In this document: positions 47,391 through 57,114 of the stretch, in pieces
Layout: each line of letters starts with the position of its first letter
Position numbering within the stretch: the first letter of the stretch is position 1
Source: an uncultured Hoeflea sp.
Lineage (GTDB): Bacteria; Pseudomonadota; Alphaproteobacteria; Rhizobiales; Rhizobiaceae
Reading direction: 5' to 3'
DNA length: 64,000 nt
Assembly (NCBI RefSeq): GCF_947501405.1
Contig: NZ_CANMVK010000005.1
Coordinates: forward strand, 1-64,000
The notes under the pieces: generated by a model
What the model was told of the DNA's origin: nothing
The model's input: the letters and a program-made list of their open reading frames with translations, nothing else
Databases searched by the model: none
Translations under genes and position numbers: made by a program

Positions 47391-47921
47391 CTAGGGGCGG
47401 ATTACGCAAACGCCTGAGCCTTTGCAGGCGCCGGAATTGCGGTCGATAATGATGACCTTCGGGCCGCTGTTGCCGCTATGGCCGGAACCGCTGCCGTTCC
47501 CGCGCGGTAACCGGACACGGATTTCGTTGTCAGGCCGCTTGATGATGCCGTTCGCATCCCGTGTGCCGTTGCTATCCGTTGTGCTGCGCCGGTTGTTGCG
47601 ATCGTCATTATGGATGATGCGGATCCCGTCATCTCGCCGCTTGATGATGCCGCTGCTGTCCGGCGAGCGCGAAGTCTCGTCCACGATGCGCTTCTTGTTG
47701 CGATCATTGTCGTCGATAATGATCACCGTGACATCGCGGTCGCGCCGCTTCTTGATGCTTGAGCCGCCATCATTGGCAAAGGCGGGAAGTGTCAGCGCAA
47801 CCGTGGTCAACGCCGCGATCGCCACGCGAAGCGCGCGCCCGCGGCGGATGGCGGCCGGCGCCACAGTAGACGCTTGCGAATGTTCGAAGTGGCGGTGTGT
47901 GGCGTCATAATTCGTGGTCAT
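47391..47921 (-). CDS. Exported protein with internal basic/acidic repeats
   Basis: 176 residues. After a signal peptide that ends near PAFA (about residue 49), the sequence repeats a unit of about 25 residues: IKKRRDRDVTVIIIDDNDRN, IIKRRDDGIRIIHNDDRNNR, then IIKRPDNEIRVRLPRGNG, and a final VIIIDRN. Each unit alternates a KRRD segment with a beta-strand and a DNDRN turn. Two cysteines close the protein (GACKGSGVCVI). I know no family for it. It is probably periplasmic or surface-exposed. Confidence 0.65.
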   Translation of the reverse strand: MTTNYDATHRHFEHSQASTVAPAAIRRGRALRVAIAALTTVALTLPAFANDGGSSIKKRRDRDVTVIIIDDNDRNKKRIVDETSRSPDSSGIIKRRDDGIRIIHNDDRNNRRSTTDSNGTRDANGIIKRPDNEIRVRLPRGNGSGSGHSGNSGPKVIIIDRNSGACKGSGVCVIRP

Positions 47922-48243
47922 TTGCCTGTCCTTCGCCGGCTCGGAGATGCCGCGGTTTTGACACTCGTGCGGCCTGGTTCTTGTGCAGGCCCTGTTGCGC
48001 GGCCGGATTCTTTAGCGCCTTGCAGCGTTCCGCGACCGACACTTGCCAAACCGCTTGAGGTCCGCGCGGGTGGTGTTGAGCGACATAGTGCCCGCGTGCG
48101 GGGACGAAGTCACGCGGAGCGCGGGGGCAATCGGGTATTAACCTTAAGGCCCGGGTCGCCGGGGACTCGCACAGCGGTTGGCCGAATGGCGTGAAGATTG
48201 CGACCTTGGACAGGCTTGACCGGGCCCGCGCTTTGAACGAAAC
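47922..48243. other. Intergenic region, nothing recognised
   Basis: 322 bases between the divergent repeat protein and the GNAT gene. GC-rich. No promoter pair, repeat or small gene stood out. Confidence 0.5.
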
Positions 48244-48717
48244 ATGGCGGTCATGAACACACCGGACAATATCGACATTTCGCTGCTACGTCTGAACGAC
48301 GCGCATCAGTTTTCACCGCTGCTTGCAGCCTATGTGCAGTCGCTCAAGCGCGGCGCGCCGCGCCGGCCGGATGATTTTTACGCCGAAACGTTGCTGCAGG
48401 ACCGTGCGGCGCAGATCTTTGGCGCGCGGCTTGATGGCGAGCTGGTCGGGTTCGCCATGTTTTACGATCTGCCCGATCCCGTGACCGGCATGCGTTGCGG
48501 CCAGGTGGACCATCTCTATGTCAGCCATTTGCACCGCAATATGGGCATCGCCCAGGCAATGATCGACATGCTGAGCGAAGAAAGCGACGCGCGCGGCTGG
48601 TCGCGGCTGGTGCTCAACGCGCCACGGTTGCCGGAAGACGGGCGCAAGCTTTACGAGAAAATCGCCGCCAAGGCGGATTTCTCCAGTTGGGAAATCCGCT
48701 TCGACCATTCGCGCTAA
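48244..48717 (+). CDS. GNAT-family N-acetyltransferase
   Basis: 157 residues. The central GNAT strand-loop is GQVDHLYVSHLHRNMGIAQAMID with the R/Q-x-x-G-x-A motif (RNMGIA). ELVGFAMFYDLP forms the preceding strands. The substrate is not predictable. The start at 48244 gives MAVMNTPDN; an in-frame ATG at 48253 is equally possible. It is followed by the sdh promoter region. Confidence 0.82.
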   Translation: MAVMNTPDNIDISLLRLNDAHQFSPLLAAYVQSLKRGAPRRPDDFYAETLLQDRAAQIFGARLDGELVGFAMFYDLPDPVTGMRCGQVDHLYVSHLHRNMGIAQAMIDMLSEESDARGWSRLVLNAPRLPEDGRKLYEKIAAKADFSSWEIRFDHSR

Positions 48718-48845
48718 AGCGTCATCCAGCCGATCCTGTCCGCAATCCGGGCTCTTAACGAGTTTGAACCGATTGAACCGCCGGTTTGGTCGAAAACGGC
48801 TCGCCACTTTCGACCAAAGGCTTGGCCGGAAAGGCGAACTGGGCT

Positions 48846-48874
48846 TTGACGCGGTGCACATAACGCACTAAAAC
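48846..48874 (+). promoter_or_regulatory. Predicted sigma70-type promoter of the sdh operon
   Basis: TTGACG (48846-48851), a 17-base spacer and TAAAAC (48869-48874). It would give a leader of about 70 bases before sdhC. Confidence 0.5.
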
Positions 48875-48951
48875 CGCTGGGCCAAGGCCATGGTCTCCGC
48901 TTCGCGGACCGACCGGGGTTCTATTTCCGGGGATAGAAGGATCAGGTCCCG

Positions 48952-49347
48952 ATGACCAACGTGACTGACAACCGGCCGCTGTCGCCGCACCTGAGCATCT
49001 ACAAGCAGATTCCGACAATGGTGATGTCGATCCTGCATCGCGTCACCGGGATCGCGCTTTATGCCGGCACCATCCTGGTGGCGTGGTGGCTGGTGGCTGC
49101 GGCGTCGGGGCCGGAGTATTTCGACTGGGTCAATGGCGTGTTCGGATCGCTGCTCGGCCGGCTGGTGCTGTTTGGCTACACCTGGGCGCTGGTGCACCAC
49201 TTGCTCGGCGGTATCCGCCATTTCGTCTGGGATATGGGCCATGGTTTCGATCCGCAGACCTCGACCAAGATGGCCTGGGCGACGATCACCGGCTCGATCA
49301 TCCTGACAGTGCTGATCTGGATTGCCGGCTATGCGACCCGGTTCTAA
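48952..49347 (+). CDS. sdhC: Succinate dehydrogenase cytochrome b556 subunit
   Basis: 131 residues with three membrane helices. The N-terminal RPLSPHLSIYKQ motif and VMSILHRVTG are the quinone-site signatures of SdhC; the heme ligand His is in ALVHHLLGGIRH. It anchors the SdhAB dimer in the membrane and, with SdhD, binds ubiquinone and heme b. AGAAGG lies about 11 bases before the ATG. It is the first gene of sdhCDA-orphan-B. Confidence 0.96.
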   Translation: MTNVTDNRPLSPHLSIYKQIPTMVMSILHRVTGIALYAGTILVAWWLVAAASGPEYFDWVNGVFGSLLGRLVLFGYTWALVHHLLGGIRHFVWDMGHGFDPQTSTKMAWATITGSIILTVLIWIAGYATRF

Positions 49348-49371
49348 CGGTGCGAGAAGAGGGATAGGGAC

Positions 49372-49755
49372 ATGAACAAAATGCGCACGCCACTTTCCAG
49401 GGTCCGCGGTCTGGGCTCGGCCAAGGACGGCACCGAGCACTTCTGGCGGCAGCGGGTGACAGCGGTCGCCAATGTGCCGCTGATTGTCTTTTTCATCCTG
49501 TTTCTGGTGGCCTACAATGGTGAACCCTATGCGGTGGTGGCCGGCGCGCTCTCCAATCCTCTGGTCGCGGTGCTGATGGGCCTGGTGGTGATTTCCGGGC
49601 TGGTGCATATGCGGCTCGGGATGCAGGTGGTGATCGAAGACTACATCCACGCCGAGGGCGCCAAGGTGGCGCTTTTGCTTCTCAACACATTCTTCACGGT
49701 CGTAGTCGGCGCGGTGTCGCTGTTTTCGGTCCTCAAACTCGGCTTCGGAGGCTGA
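49372..49755 (+). CDS. sdhD: Succinate dehydrogenase hydrophobic membrane anchor subunit
   Basis: 127 residues, three membrane helices. The family motifs [16 protein letters not shown] and [18 protein letters not shown] are present; the His in the latter is the second heme ligand. It starts 24 bases after sdhC. Confidence 0.96.
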   Translation: MNKMRTPLSRVRGLGSAKDGTEHFWRQRVTAVANVPLIVFFILFLVAYNGEPYAVVAGALSNPLVAVLMGLVVISGLVHMRLGMQVVIEDYIHAEGAKVALLLLNTFFTVVVGAVSLFSVLKLGFGG

Positions 49756-49761
49756 CAGATC

Positions 49762-51603
49762 ATGGTCATGACGTCGAGCGTCAACATTGGCGAACGCGCC
49801 TATTCGATTGTCGATCATTCCTATGACGTGGTTGTGGTCGGCGCCGGCGGCGCCGGTCTTCGCGCCACGCTGGGCATGGCCGAACAGGGCTTTCGCACCG
49901 CCTGCATCACCAAGGTGTTTCCCACCCGCTCGCACACGGTGGCCGCCCAGGGCGGCATTGCCGCGTCGCTGACCAACATGACGCCCGATTCATGGCAATG
50001 GCACATGTATGACACCGTCAAGGGCTCGGACTGGCTCGGCGATGTTGACGCCATGCAGTACCTGACCATGGAGGCGCCAAAGGCGGTCTATGAGCTCGAG
50101 CACTACGGCGTACCGTTTTCGCGCACCGAGGATGGCCGCATCTATCAGCGCCCCTTTGGCGGCCACATGCAGAACTACGGTGAAGGCCCTCCGGTGCAGC
50201 GCACCTGCGCGGCTGCCGACCGCACCGGCCACGCCATCCTGCACACGCTTTATGGCCAGTCGCTGAAAAACAATGCCGAGTTCTTCATCGAGTATTTCGC
50301 CATCGATCTGTTGATGGAAGAGGACGGCCGCTGCACCGGCGTGGTGGCTTGGAACCTCGATGACGGCACGATTCACCGGTTCTCGGCCAAGATGGTGGTG
50401 CTGGCGACCGGCGGCTACGGCCGGGCCTATTTCTCGGCGACATCGGCGCACACCTGCACCGGCGATGGTGGCGGCATGATCGCCCGCGCCGGGCTGCCGC
50501 TGCAGGATATGGAATTCGTGCAGTTTCACCCCACCGGGATCTACGGCGCAGGCTGCCTGATCACCGAGGGCGCGCGCGGTGAGGGCGGTTATCTAGTCAA
50601 CTCCGAAGGCGAGCGCTTCATGGAACGCTATGCGCCATCGGCCAAGGATCTGGCTTCACGCGACGTGGTTTCTCGCTGCATGACACTGGAAATCCGTGAG
50701 GGTCGCGGCGTCGGCAAGGCGAATGACCACATCTATCTGCATCTTGATCACCTTGATCCGGCGGTGCTGGCCGAACGGCTTCCGGGTATTTCGGAAAGCG
50801 CGAAAATCTTCGCCGGTGTGGATGTGACCCGCGAGCCGATCCCGGTGCTGCCGACGGTGCATTACAACATGGGCGGGGTGCCGACCAATTACTGGGGCGA
50901 GGTGCTCAGCCCGACCACGGACGATCCCGACCGGGTGACGCCGGGTCTGATGGCGGTCGGCGAAGCCGGTTGCGCCAGCGTGCATGGCGCAAACCGTCTG
51001 GGCTCGAACTCGCTGATCGACCTTGTGGTGTTCGGCCGTGCTGCGGCAATCCGCGCCGGCGAAGTGATCGACCGTGTATCGCCGGTGCCGCAGGTCAACG
51101 AGGCTTCGTTTGAAAAGATCATGACCCGCTTTGACGACCGCCGCTATGCCAGCGGTTCGACGTCGACTGCGGAGTTGCGCGAGAAGATGCAGCGCGCCAT
51201 GCAGGATGATGCGGCGGTGTTCCGCACCCAGGAATCGCTGGAATCGGGCTGCAAGCGGCTTTCGGAAATCTGGTCGGAACTGCCCGACGTCAAGGTTACC
51301 GACCGGTCGCTGATCTGGAACTCGGATCTGATGGAGACCCTGGAGCTCGACAATCTGATGGCCAACGCGATTGTCACCGTCTATTCGGCCGAGGCGCGCA
51401 AGGAAAGCCGCGGCGCGCATGCCCGCGAGGACTACAAGGATGGTCCGATGGGCGGCCGCGACGACGACAACTGGCGCAAGCACACGCTGTCCTGGGTCAA
51501 CGACAAGGGCGAGGTCTCGCTCGACTACCGCCCGGTTCACACCGAACTGATCGCAGACGGCATCGACATCGCCAAGATCGCGCCCAAGGCGCGGGTGTAT
51601 TGA
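49762..51603 (+). CDS. sdhA: Succinate dehydrogenase flavoprotein subunit
   Basis: 613 residues. FAD-binding [12 protein letters not shown]; the covalent-FAD histidine in [11 protein letters not shown]; active-site region [23 protein letters not shown] in two parts; C-terminal YRPVHTEL. The protein ends RVY, as in other rhizobial SdhA, so the gene is complete. The start may be Met1 or Met3 (49768). The next reading frame begins four bases after its stop and is an unrelated AT-rich gene, not sdhB. Confidence 0.97.
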   Translation: MVMTSSVNIGERAYSIVDHSYDVVVVGAGGAGLRATLGMAEQGFRTACITKVFPTRSHTVAAQGGIAASLTNMTPDSWQWHMYDTVKGSDWLGDVDAMQYLTMEAPKAVYELEHYGVPFSRTEDGRIYQRPFGGHMQNYGEGPPVQRTCAAADRTGHAILHTLYGQSLKNNAEFFIEYFAIDLLMEEDGRCTGVVAWNLDDGTIHRFSAKMVVLATGGYGRAYFSATSAHTCTGDGGGMIARAGLPLQDMEFVQFHPTGIYGAGCLITEGARGEGGYLVNSEGERFMERYAPSAKDLASRDVVSRCMTLEIREGRGVGKANDHIYLHLDHLDPAVLAERLPGISESAKIFAGVDVTREPIPVLPTVHYNMGGVPTNYWGEVLSPTTDDPDRVTPGLMAVGEAGCASVHGANRLGSNSLIDLVVFGRAAAIRAGEVIDRVSPVPQVNEASFEKIMTRFDDRRYASGSTSTAELREKMQRAMQDDAAVFRTQESLESGCKRLSEIWSELPDVKVTDRSLIWNSDLMETLELDNLMANAIVTVYSAEARKESRGAHAREDYKDGPMGGRDDDNWRKHTLSWVNDKGEVSLDYRPVHTELIADGIDIAKIAPKARVY

Positions 51604-51607
51604 GTGC

Positions 51608-52531
51608 ATGCGCGCGTTAACAACAAAACCGAAGATAGCGGACGCCTTTCCGCTATGTTTGGAGCGGACCTTTGAGTCAACGTTGAACCAATCAGACTAT
51701 GAAATTGGGGTTGATCTCGACTATCCATATGATTTGCGGGAGATGTTGACAGCAGCATCTGTAACGCACGCATTGGGTAATAAGTCAATCGATAATGTGC
51801 GTAAAACCTATCTTGGATCTTTATCTTATGAAGATGATCCAGGTGGAGATAAGCGACTTGATAGGAAGTTTCGTGAAGGAGTTTTGCGCTCTGTTTATTC
51901 AGAGTATGAGAGGCTTTCTGGAAGATTTACAAAACTTGACGTCGAACCGCACAGCGGAAGATTTGTTTCATTTCATACGTTGAGTCGTATTCCCTATTCG
52001 ATAAGAAAGACATTCCATCTTGCTGACACGGGCTCTTTGTTAGAAGTCATAGCAATTCTTAGAATGATTTTGGAGCAGATGTGTTGGTCTCTACTGATAT
52101 GCGACATAGAAGATGCCGATATCGCTCTGGGAAAGTCTGTTTCTGGATCTATCGGGAATGCAAAAAAATCTGTTCCAGTTGTGGGTGAATTATATGGGTG
52201 GTTGAGCAATCATGCACATTGGCACCCATCGACACATCTTAAATCCTTTGCCAGTAAAGACGGACGTCTTTTCCATCTTATAAATTCTTCTGAGTATAAG
52301 GCGGAATCTTATATACTGATTTCGATAGTATCCAGTTTGTATGTGCAGATATATAGTTCGGTGGTCGCTACATGCCTCAGAGAAGAGATGATGCCATACG
52401 ACGAGGCGATGTTAGCGGATTGCGATCCAGTTCGGATAATCGAATCTATAGCAACCGCAGACCCAAGTTACGATCTTGATGAAAAACTGAAGACAATAGC
52501 TACGGCAGTCTGGAGACCTACGAATGGTTGA
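51608..52531 (+). CDS. AT-rich orphan gene inserted between sdhA and sdhB
   Basis: 307 residues, no signal peptide or membrane helix. I do not recognise a family with confidence. The segment [21 protein letters not shown] and the later [14 protein letters not shown] loosely recall DUF5677/HEPN-like helical proteins, but the match is weak. Base composition differs sharply from the neighbours: 51781-51840 has 20 G/C of 60, against 41 of 60 in sdhA at 51421-51480, and codons are rich in A/T third positions. It starts four bases after the sdhA stop, and its stop codon lies inside the sdhB reading frame (8-base overlap). The sdhB ribosome site (GGAG) is inside its last codons. This points to horizontal acquisition with preserved operon expression. 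Confidence 0.8.
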   Translation: MRALTTKPKIADAFPLCLERTFESTLNQSDYEIGVDLDYPYDLREMLTAASVTHALGNKSIDNVRKTYLGSLSYEDDPGGDKRLDRKFREGVLRSVYSEYERLSGRFTKLDVEPHSGRFVSFHTLSRIPYSIRKTFHLADTGSLLEVIAILRMILEQMCWSLLICDIEDADIALGKSVSGSIGNAKKSVPVVGELYGWLSNHAHWHPSTHLKSFASKDGRLFHLINSSEYKAESYILISIVSSLYVQIYSSVVATCLREEMMPYDEAMLADCDPVRIIESIATADPSYDLDEKLKTIATAVWRPTNG

Positions 52532-53303
52532 ACTCACACTCCCGAAAAATTCGCAAATCACCGAGGGCAAGGTCTGGCCGAAGCCGGAGGGCGCCAAGAA
52601 CACGCGCGAATTCAAGATTTACCGCTGGTCACCGGATGACGCGGAAAACCCGCGCATCGACACGTTCCACATCGATACCGATGATTGCGGGCCGATGGTG
52701 CTCGACGGGCTGTTGTGGATCAAGAACAAGATCGACGCGACGCTGACGCTCCGCCGCTCCTGCCGCGAGGGCATTTGCGGTTCCTGCGCCATGAATATCG
52801 ACGGCACCAATACCTTGGCGTGCACCAAGGGTCTCGATGAGATCGACGGGGCGGTCAAGGTCTATCCGCTGCCGCATCTGCCGGTGGTCAAGGATCTGGT
52901 GCCGGATCTGACGCATTTTTATGCCCAGCACCGCTCGATCGAACCCTGGCTCAAGACGGTGTCGCCGACGCCGGCCAAGGAGTGGAAACAAAGCCATGAG
53001 GACCGGGTCAAGCTCGACGGGCTCTACGAGTGCATCCTGTGCGCCTGCTGCTCGACCTCCTGTCCGAGCTACTGGTGGAACGGCGACCGCTATCTCGGCC
53101 CGGCCGTGCTTTTGCAGGCCTATCGCTGGCTGATCGACTCCAGAGATGAGGCCACCGGCGAGCGGCTCGATGATCTGGAAGATCCGTTCCGGCTCTACCG
53201 CTGCCACACCATCATGAACTGTGCGCAGACTTGCCCCAAGGGCCTGAACCCGGCCAAGGCGATCGCCGAGATCAAGAAGATGATGGTCGAGCGCCGGGTG
53301 TAA
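52524..53303 (+). CDS. sdhB: Succinate dehydrogenase iron-sulfur subunit
   Basis: 259 residues. 2Fe-2S ligands [11 protein letters not shown] plus a later Cys; 4Fe-4S motif [16 protein letters not shown]; 3Fe-4S/4Fe-4S motif ending [11 protein letters not shown]. It begins [10 protein letters not shown], the usual rhizobial start, so its N-terminus is intact despite the gene inserted upstream. Its start overlaps the stop of that gene. A terminator follows 42 bases after the stop. Confidence 0.97.
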   Translation: MVELTLPKNSQITEGKVWPKPEGAKNTREFKIYRWSPDDAENPRIDTFHIDTDDCGPMVLDGLLWIKNKIDATLTLRRSCREGICGSCAMNIDGTNTLACTKGLDEIDGAVKVYPLPHLPVVKDLVPDLTHFYAQHRSIEPWLKTVSPTPAKEWKQSHEDRVKLDGLYECILCACCSTSCPSYWWNGDRYLGPAVLLQAYRWLIDSRDEATGERLDDLEDPFRLYRCHTIMNCAQTCPKGLNPAKAIAEIKKMMVERRV

Positions 53304-53345
53304 CACTTGGCGGTCGCTCTTTTGCAAAGACATATACGGTAGCAA

Positions 53346-53371
53346 AAAGGCCACCCCAGGGGGTGGCCTTT
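53346..53371. terminator. Bidirectional terminator between sdhB and the outer membrane protein gene
   Basis: A perfect ten-base stem AAAGGCCACC / GGTGGCCTTT around CCAGGG, with an A tract before and T residues at the end. It sits between convergent genes and can serve both. Confidence 0.85.
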
Positions 53372-53422
53372 GTCAATTGAGCTTCGAATGTGCCGCCGCA
53401 TTGGTCATGGGCGAAGTGCAGA

Positions 53423-54043
53423 TCAGAAGTGATAGCTCACGCCGAAACGAACCAGATCAATTTTGCCGTCGACCTGGAAATTTGCCGCGCCGAGATTGTA
53501 GGTTTCATCACCGAAATCGTGGTGCTGATATTCGAGGCGTGCTGAAATGTTTTCGGTTACGAATGCCTCCACACCGGCGCCCACAACCCAGCCGACATGG
53601 GTGTTGCTGTCCGAAACGTTGGTTGTGCGGCGGACCATTTCCAAACCGCCCAGGCTCACACCAGCGGTGGCGAACAACAGGGCCCGGTCAAACGCATAGC
53701 CGGCGCGCACGCGGGCTGTCCCTATCCAATCCGTGCTGGTTGTGATGTTGAACACCGAGGTTACGCTGGCATCAACCAGCGAAGCGTCCAGTTCCGCACC
53801 GAAGACAAACTGGTCGGCTTGCATGTTGTAACCGAAATGGAGGCCGCCGAGAAAACCATCGAAGTCCGATGAGTTTCCGAAGCTGTCCGTGCCCTCGACC
53901 CATCCATAACCCGCAATCGCGCCAACATAGCCGCCGGACCAGTCATAAGCGGGCCCGGTGGGAATGGAAGGAATGTCATCTGCTGCGAATGCCGGCATTG
54001 CCAGCGATGCGAGCAGCAGGCCTGCGATAAGGGAAGTTTTCAT
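53423..54043 (-). CDS. Outer membrane beta-barrel protein, rhizobial Omp25/31-like
   Basis: 206 residues. Signal peptide MKTSLIAGLLLASLAMPAFA. The mature protein starts with the family's YDWSGGYVGAIAGYGWV strand and ends in GVSYHF with the terminal Phe needed for barrel insertion. Strand motifs GTARVRAGYAFDRALLFATAGVSLG and ARLEYQHHDFG are typical. The start at 54043 is fixed by the signal peptide; a longer open frame to 54334 is not credible. Likely a small eight-strand barrel. Confidence 0.92.
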   Translation of the reverse strand: MKTSLIAGLLLASLAMPAFAADDIPSIPTGPAYDWSGGYVGAIAGYGWVEGTDSFGNSSDFDGFLGGLHFGYNMQADQFVFGAELDASLVDASVTSVFNITTSTDWIGTARVRAGYAFDRALLFATAGVSLGGLEMVRRTTNVSDSNTHVGWVVGAGVEAFVTENISARLEYQHHDFGDETYNLGAANFQVDGKIDLVRFGVSYHF

Positions 54044-54433
54044 GCGCGTGATCCAAGTTGAAGTAGTAGCGGCTGTCGTAAATTCGGCTACCGGAGATTG
54101 CAACGGGTTTTGGCAGCTTCGGTTGCACCGAATACGACGTATCGTCAAAGATGTAGCGAGTCCGCCACATGCGAAATCCTGAGGTCGTCGGCAAGCCGAA
54201 GCGTACGCCGTCTGCCGGATCGTCCGCCCGCGACATCGATCAGGCCTGAACGAACTCCGGCAGTCGATGTTTGCGCCGATCCGATGGTCGACAATGGATT
54301 GCCAGACAATGGTCCGAACCTGGCCGCAAAGCATCTTGTTTTGACCGCATCACGGCCCGATTCGCGTTCAAGGTTGCGCTTTTCAGAGCATCCGGGCGCC
54401 GTTTAAGGCTCCGACAACCTCAAGGAGCTTCTC
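54044..54433. other. Intergenic region between divergent omp and creD
   Basis: 390 bases. A perfect small hairpin TTCGGT-TGC-ACCGAA lies at 54118-54132, about 75 bases before the omp start, and could sit in its mRNA leader. No protein gene or promoter boxes were convincing elsewhere. GGAG before creD marks its ribosome site. Confidence 0.4.
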
Positions 54434-55825
54434 ATGACCAATCTCCAACCCTCAGGACTGCTTGGCGCGCTGCGCAGTCCGGGCTTCAAGTTCTTTGTCG
54501 TCGGACTGATCGGCTTTCTGCTTCTGATCCCGGCTTTGATGGTGTGGATGCTGGTGTCCGAGCGGCAAAGCCGGGCGGTCGAAGCCGCCAATGAGGTGGC
54601 GCGGAGTTGGGGTGGGCGCCAGGTTCTGGGCGGGGTGATGATCGCGGTCCCCTATAAAACCCAACAAACCGTGCAAAGTACAAACGGTGTCGGGTTGGCG
54701 TTGCAGCCGGTGCGCAAAACCGCGATCTTTCTGGCCGAGTCGCTTTCCTACGATATCGATCTGACCTCCGATGAGCGCAAGCGCGGCATCTTCACCGTTC
54801 CGGTGTATGAAGCCATGGTGACTGTCAGCGGCACATTCGAAAAGCCCGATCCCGGCCGTTTGGGCCTGGCCGCCTCGACGCAATTGCTGTGGCGGGAGGC
54901 AGTGCTGTCGATCCCGGTGTCCCATCCGCGCGCGCTGCGGGCCGGCGTTGTGGCCGATATCGACGGTGCCGAGCGCGCCGTTGAGCCGGGCAGCGGGTTA
55001 GGTGCAGATTTCTCTCAACGGGGCGTGCATGTGAACAATTTGTTTGCAAACGGACCGCGCGAGTTCGAATTTCGTCTGGTCATGGGGGTAAAGGGATCGG
55101 CGACAATGGCTGTGACACCCGGTGCGCGCGATACCCGGGTCAAAATACTCTCGAACTGGCCGCATCCGAGCTTCTTCGGCGGACATCTGCCCGACACGTC
55201 TTCGATTGCCAAGGACGGCTTCTCCGCGAGCTGGCGGGTGCCGCATTTGGCGCTGTCGATGCCATTGGCTTTCAGAGCGGGCGAGAACACGAGTTTTGGG
55301 TTGCGCTCGGACCAGGCGCTTGGCGTGCGCCTGTATCAACCGGTGGACCATTACCAACTGGTGGAGCGGGCGATCAAATATGCCGTGCTGTTCATCGGTT
55401 CGGTATTTGTCGCCGTCTTCGTGCTCGAAACCCGTTCGGGCAAGGCGGTGCATGGTGCGCAATATGCGCTGATGGGGCTGGCGCTGGTGCTGTTTTACGT
55501 GCTGTTGCTGGCCTTCGCGGAGCATATCGGATTCAAGGCCGCCTATGGGGTGGCGGCCGGCGCCACCGCGGCGCTGGTGTCCAGCTATTGCGGCAAGCTG
55601 CTTGGAAGCCGGCGGCGCGGCATTGTGATCGCCGGGCTGCTCGGCGCGGTGTTCGCTCTGTTGTTTCTGTTCCTGCAGATGGAGGACTTTGCGCTTCTGG
55701 CCGGTGCGATCTTTGCCTTTGCGGTCTTGGCGGTGGTGATGTTTTCCACCGCCTCGCTCGACTGGTCGGGCCGCGGCGAGATCGCGCAAGGCGGCTCTTC
55801 GCCAACGCCGCAGCCGCAAGACTGA
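54434..55825 (+). CDS. creD: Inner membrane protein CreD
   Basis: 463 residues. One N-terminal helix (FFVVGLIGFLLLIPALMVWML), a large periplasmic domain (about 45-310) and five or more C-terminal helices. The family signature is seen in LGVRLYQPVDHYQLVERAIKYAVLFI (in two parts) and ALVLFYVLLLAFAEHIGF. CreD is a cell-envelope protein whose transcription in E. coli responds to CreBC; no CreBC genes are in this window. The start has AAGGAGCTTCTC directly upstream. A GC-rich hairpin terminates it. Confidence 0.93.
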   Translation: MTNLQPSGLLGALRSPGFKFFVVGLIGFLLLIPALMVWMLVSERQSRAVEAANEVARSWGGRQVLGGVMIAVPYKTQQTVQSTNGVGLALQPVRKTAIFLAESLSYDIDLTSDERKRGIFTVPVYEAMVTVSGTFEKPDPGRLGLAASTQLLWREAVLSIPVSHPRALRAGVVADIDGAERAVEPGSGLGADFSQRGVHVNNLFANGPREFEFRLVMGVKGSATMAVTPGARDTRVKILSNWPHPSFFGGHLPDTSSIAKDGFSASWRVPHLALSMPLAFRAGENTSFGLRSDQALGVRLYQPVDHYQLVERAIKYAVLFIGSVFVAVFVLETRSGKAVHGAQYALMGLALVLFYVLLLAFAEHIGFKAAYGVAAGATAALVSSYCGKLLGSRRRGIVIAGLLGAVFALLFLFLQMEDFALLAGAIFAFAVLAVVMFSTASLDWSGRGEIAQGGSSPTPQPQD

Positions 55826-55834
55826 CCGGTCAAT

Positions 55835-55861
55835 CAAGCCCCGGGGTCGCTCCGGGGCTTG
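55835..55861. terminator. Bidirectional terminator between creD and the trans-sulfuration gene
   Basis: A perfect ten-base stem CAAGCCCCGG / CCGGGGCTTG with a seven-base loop, ten bases after the creD stop and ten before the stop of the convergent gene. There is no real T tract. Confidence 0.75.
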
Positions 55862-55870
55862 TTGCATGGC

Positions 55871-57016
55871 TTAGCCCAGCGCCTGCTTGAGGTCGGCTAT
55901 CAGATCACCGGCGTCCTCGATGCCGACGGAAAGACGGATCAGGTTTTCGGGAATGCCGGTATGGGGCTCGATGGTGTGGCGATGCTCGACCAGGCTCTCG
56001 ACCCCGCCCAGCGAGGTGGCGCGGTGGAACAGGTTGAGACGGCCGACCACAGCAAGCGCTTCGGCTCCACCACCCTTGACCAGGAACGACATCAGGCTGC
56101 CAAAGCCGCCGCTCATCTGCCGGGCCGAGATGTCGTGTCCCGGATGGCTGGGCAGGCCCGGATAAAGCACATCTTCGACCCAGTCGTGAGCGGCGAGGTA
56201 TTCGGCAATCTTCATCGCCGAGGCGCTCATCCGCTCCACCCGCAGGGGCAGGGTGCGCATGCCGCGCAGCAGCAACCAGGCCTCGAAAGGGCCAATCACC
56301 GCACCGGCGTCGTGGCGGTCCGCCTTGATGTCAGTCCATATCTGCGCCGCCGGGGCCCGGGTTGCCAGCGCTCCGGCCAGCACGTCGGAATGGCCGTTAA
56401 TCGCCTTGGTGGCCGAGTGCATGACAATGTCGGCGCCGAGCTCCAAAGGCTGTTGTAGCACCGGGGTGGCGGCGGTGGAATCGACGGCGAGCACTGCGCC
56501 TGCCTTGTGCGCGCACTCCGCCGCATGGGCGATGTCGACTGTTTTGAGCCAGGGGTTTGAAGGCGTTTCGACCAACACCATACTTGGCGTATGGTCGATA
56601 CAGGCCTGTTCCAGAGCCGTCGGATCAGCGGCATCCACCTCGTGTAGCGCCATGCCCCGGCGGGCCGAGAAATCGCGCAGCCATTTGACGGTGCCCCAGT
56701 AGATGCCAGATTGGACCACGATGGAGGCGCCGTTGGGCAGCGTGCGAAACAGCGCGGCGATGGCCGCCATGCCCGAGGGGAACAGCAAGGCCTCCTCGGC
56801 TCGCTCCAGCCGCGCCAGCACCGTTTCGGCAATGCGGACGATATCGGAATTGTCGCGCGAATAGATGTTGTCCGGATTGATCAGCGCGTAACTCTCGTCG
56901 CGCAGGAAGGTGGTCGAAGGCTGCACCGGCGGCACCACGCCGCCCGACGGCAGGTCGACGGCGCCGGCGGCCTGAGCCGCGATGGTCGATGGCTTGATGT
57001 CGTTGGGAAGGCTCAT
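55871..57016 (-). CDS. PLP-dependent trans-sulfuration enzyme (Cys/Met metabolism family)
   Basis: 381 residues. The PLP lysine lies in MHSATKAINGHSDVLAG; the N-terminal YSRDNSDIVRIAETVLARLE and FPSGMAAIAALF, and the VLVETPSNPWLKTVDI strand, are family hallmarks. The specific reaction (cystathionine gamma-synthase, beta-lyase, gamma-lyase or homocysteine-forming) cannot be chosen from sequence alone. It faces creD tail-to-tail and has its own start region near the qor-like gene. Confidence 0.9.
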   Translation of the reverse strand: MSLPNDIKPSTIAAQAAGAVDLPSGGVVPPVQPSTTFLRDESYALINPDNIYSRDNSDIVRIAETVLARLERAEEALLFPSGMAAIAALFRTLPNGASIVVQSGIYWGTVKWLRDFSARRGMALHEVDAADPTALEQACIDHTPSMVLVETPSNPWLKTVDIAHAAECAHKAGAVLAVDSTAATPVLQQPLELGADIVMHSATKAINGHSDVLAGALATRAPAAQIWTDIKADRHDAGAVIGPFEAWLLLRGMRTLPLRVERMSASAMKIAEYLAAHDWVEDVLYPGLPSHPGHDISARQMSGGFGSLMSFLVKGGGAEALAVVGRLNLFHRATSLGGVESLVEHRHTIEPHTGIPENLIRLSVGIEDAGDLIADLKQALG

Positions 57017-57114
57017 GCGTAAATGTCTTTCCGAAAGATATAGTCGGTTTCGCGGGAGCCTGCACCGGCATCCTTTGATGCAAGGTCTTTAATGCGTATT
57101 TAGCGGAAATGGAA

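Noticed and set aside
48868-49935. 355-codon antisense frame opposite sdhCD
   Set aside because: Overlaps three confirmed sdh genes and has no recognisable domain.
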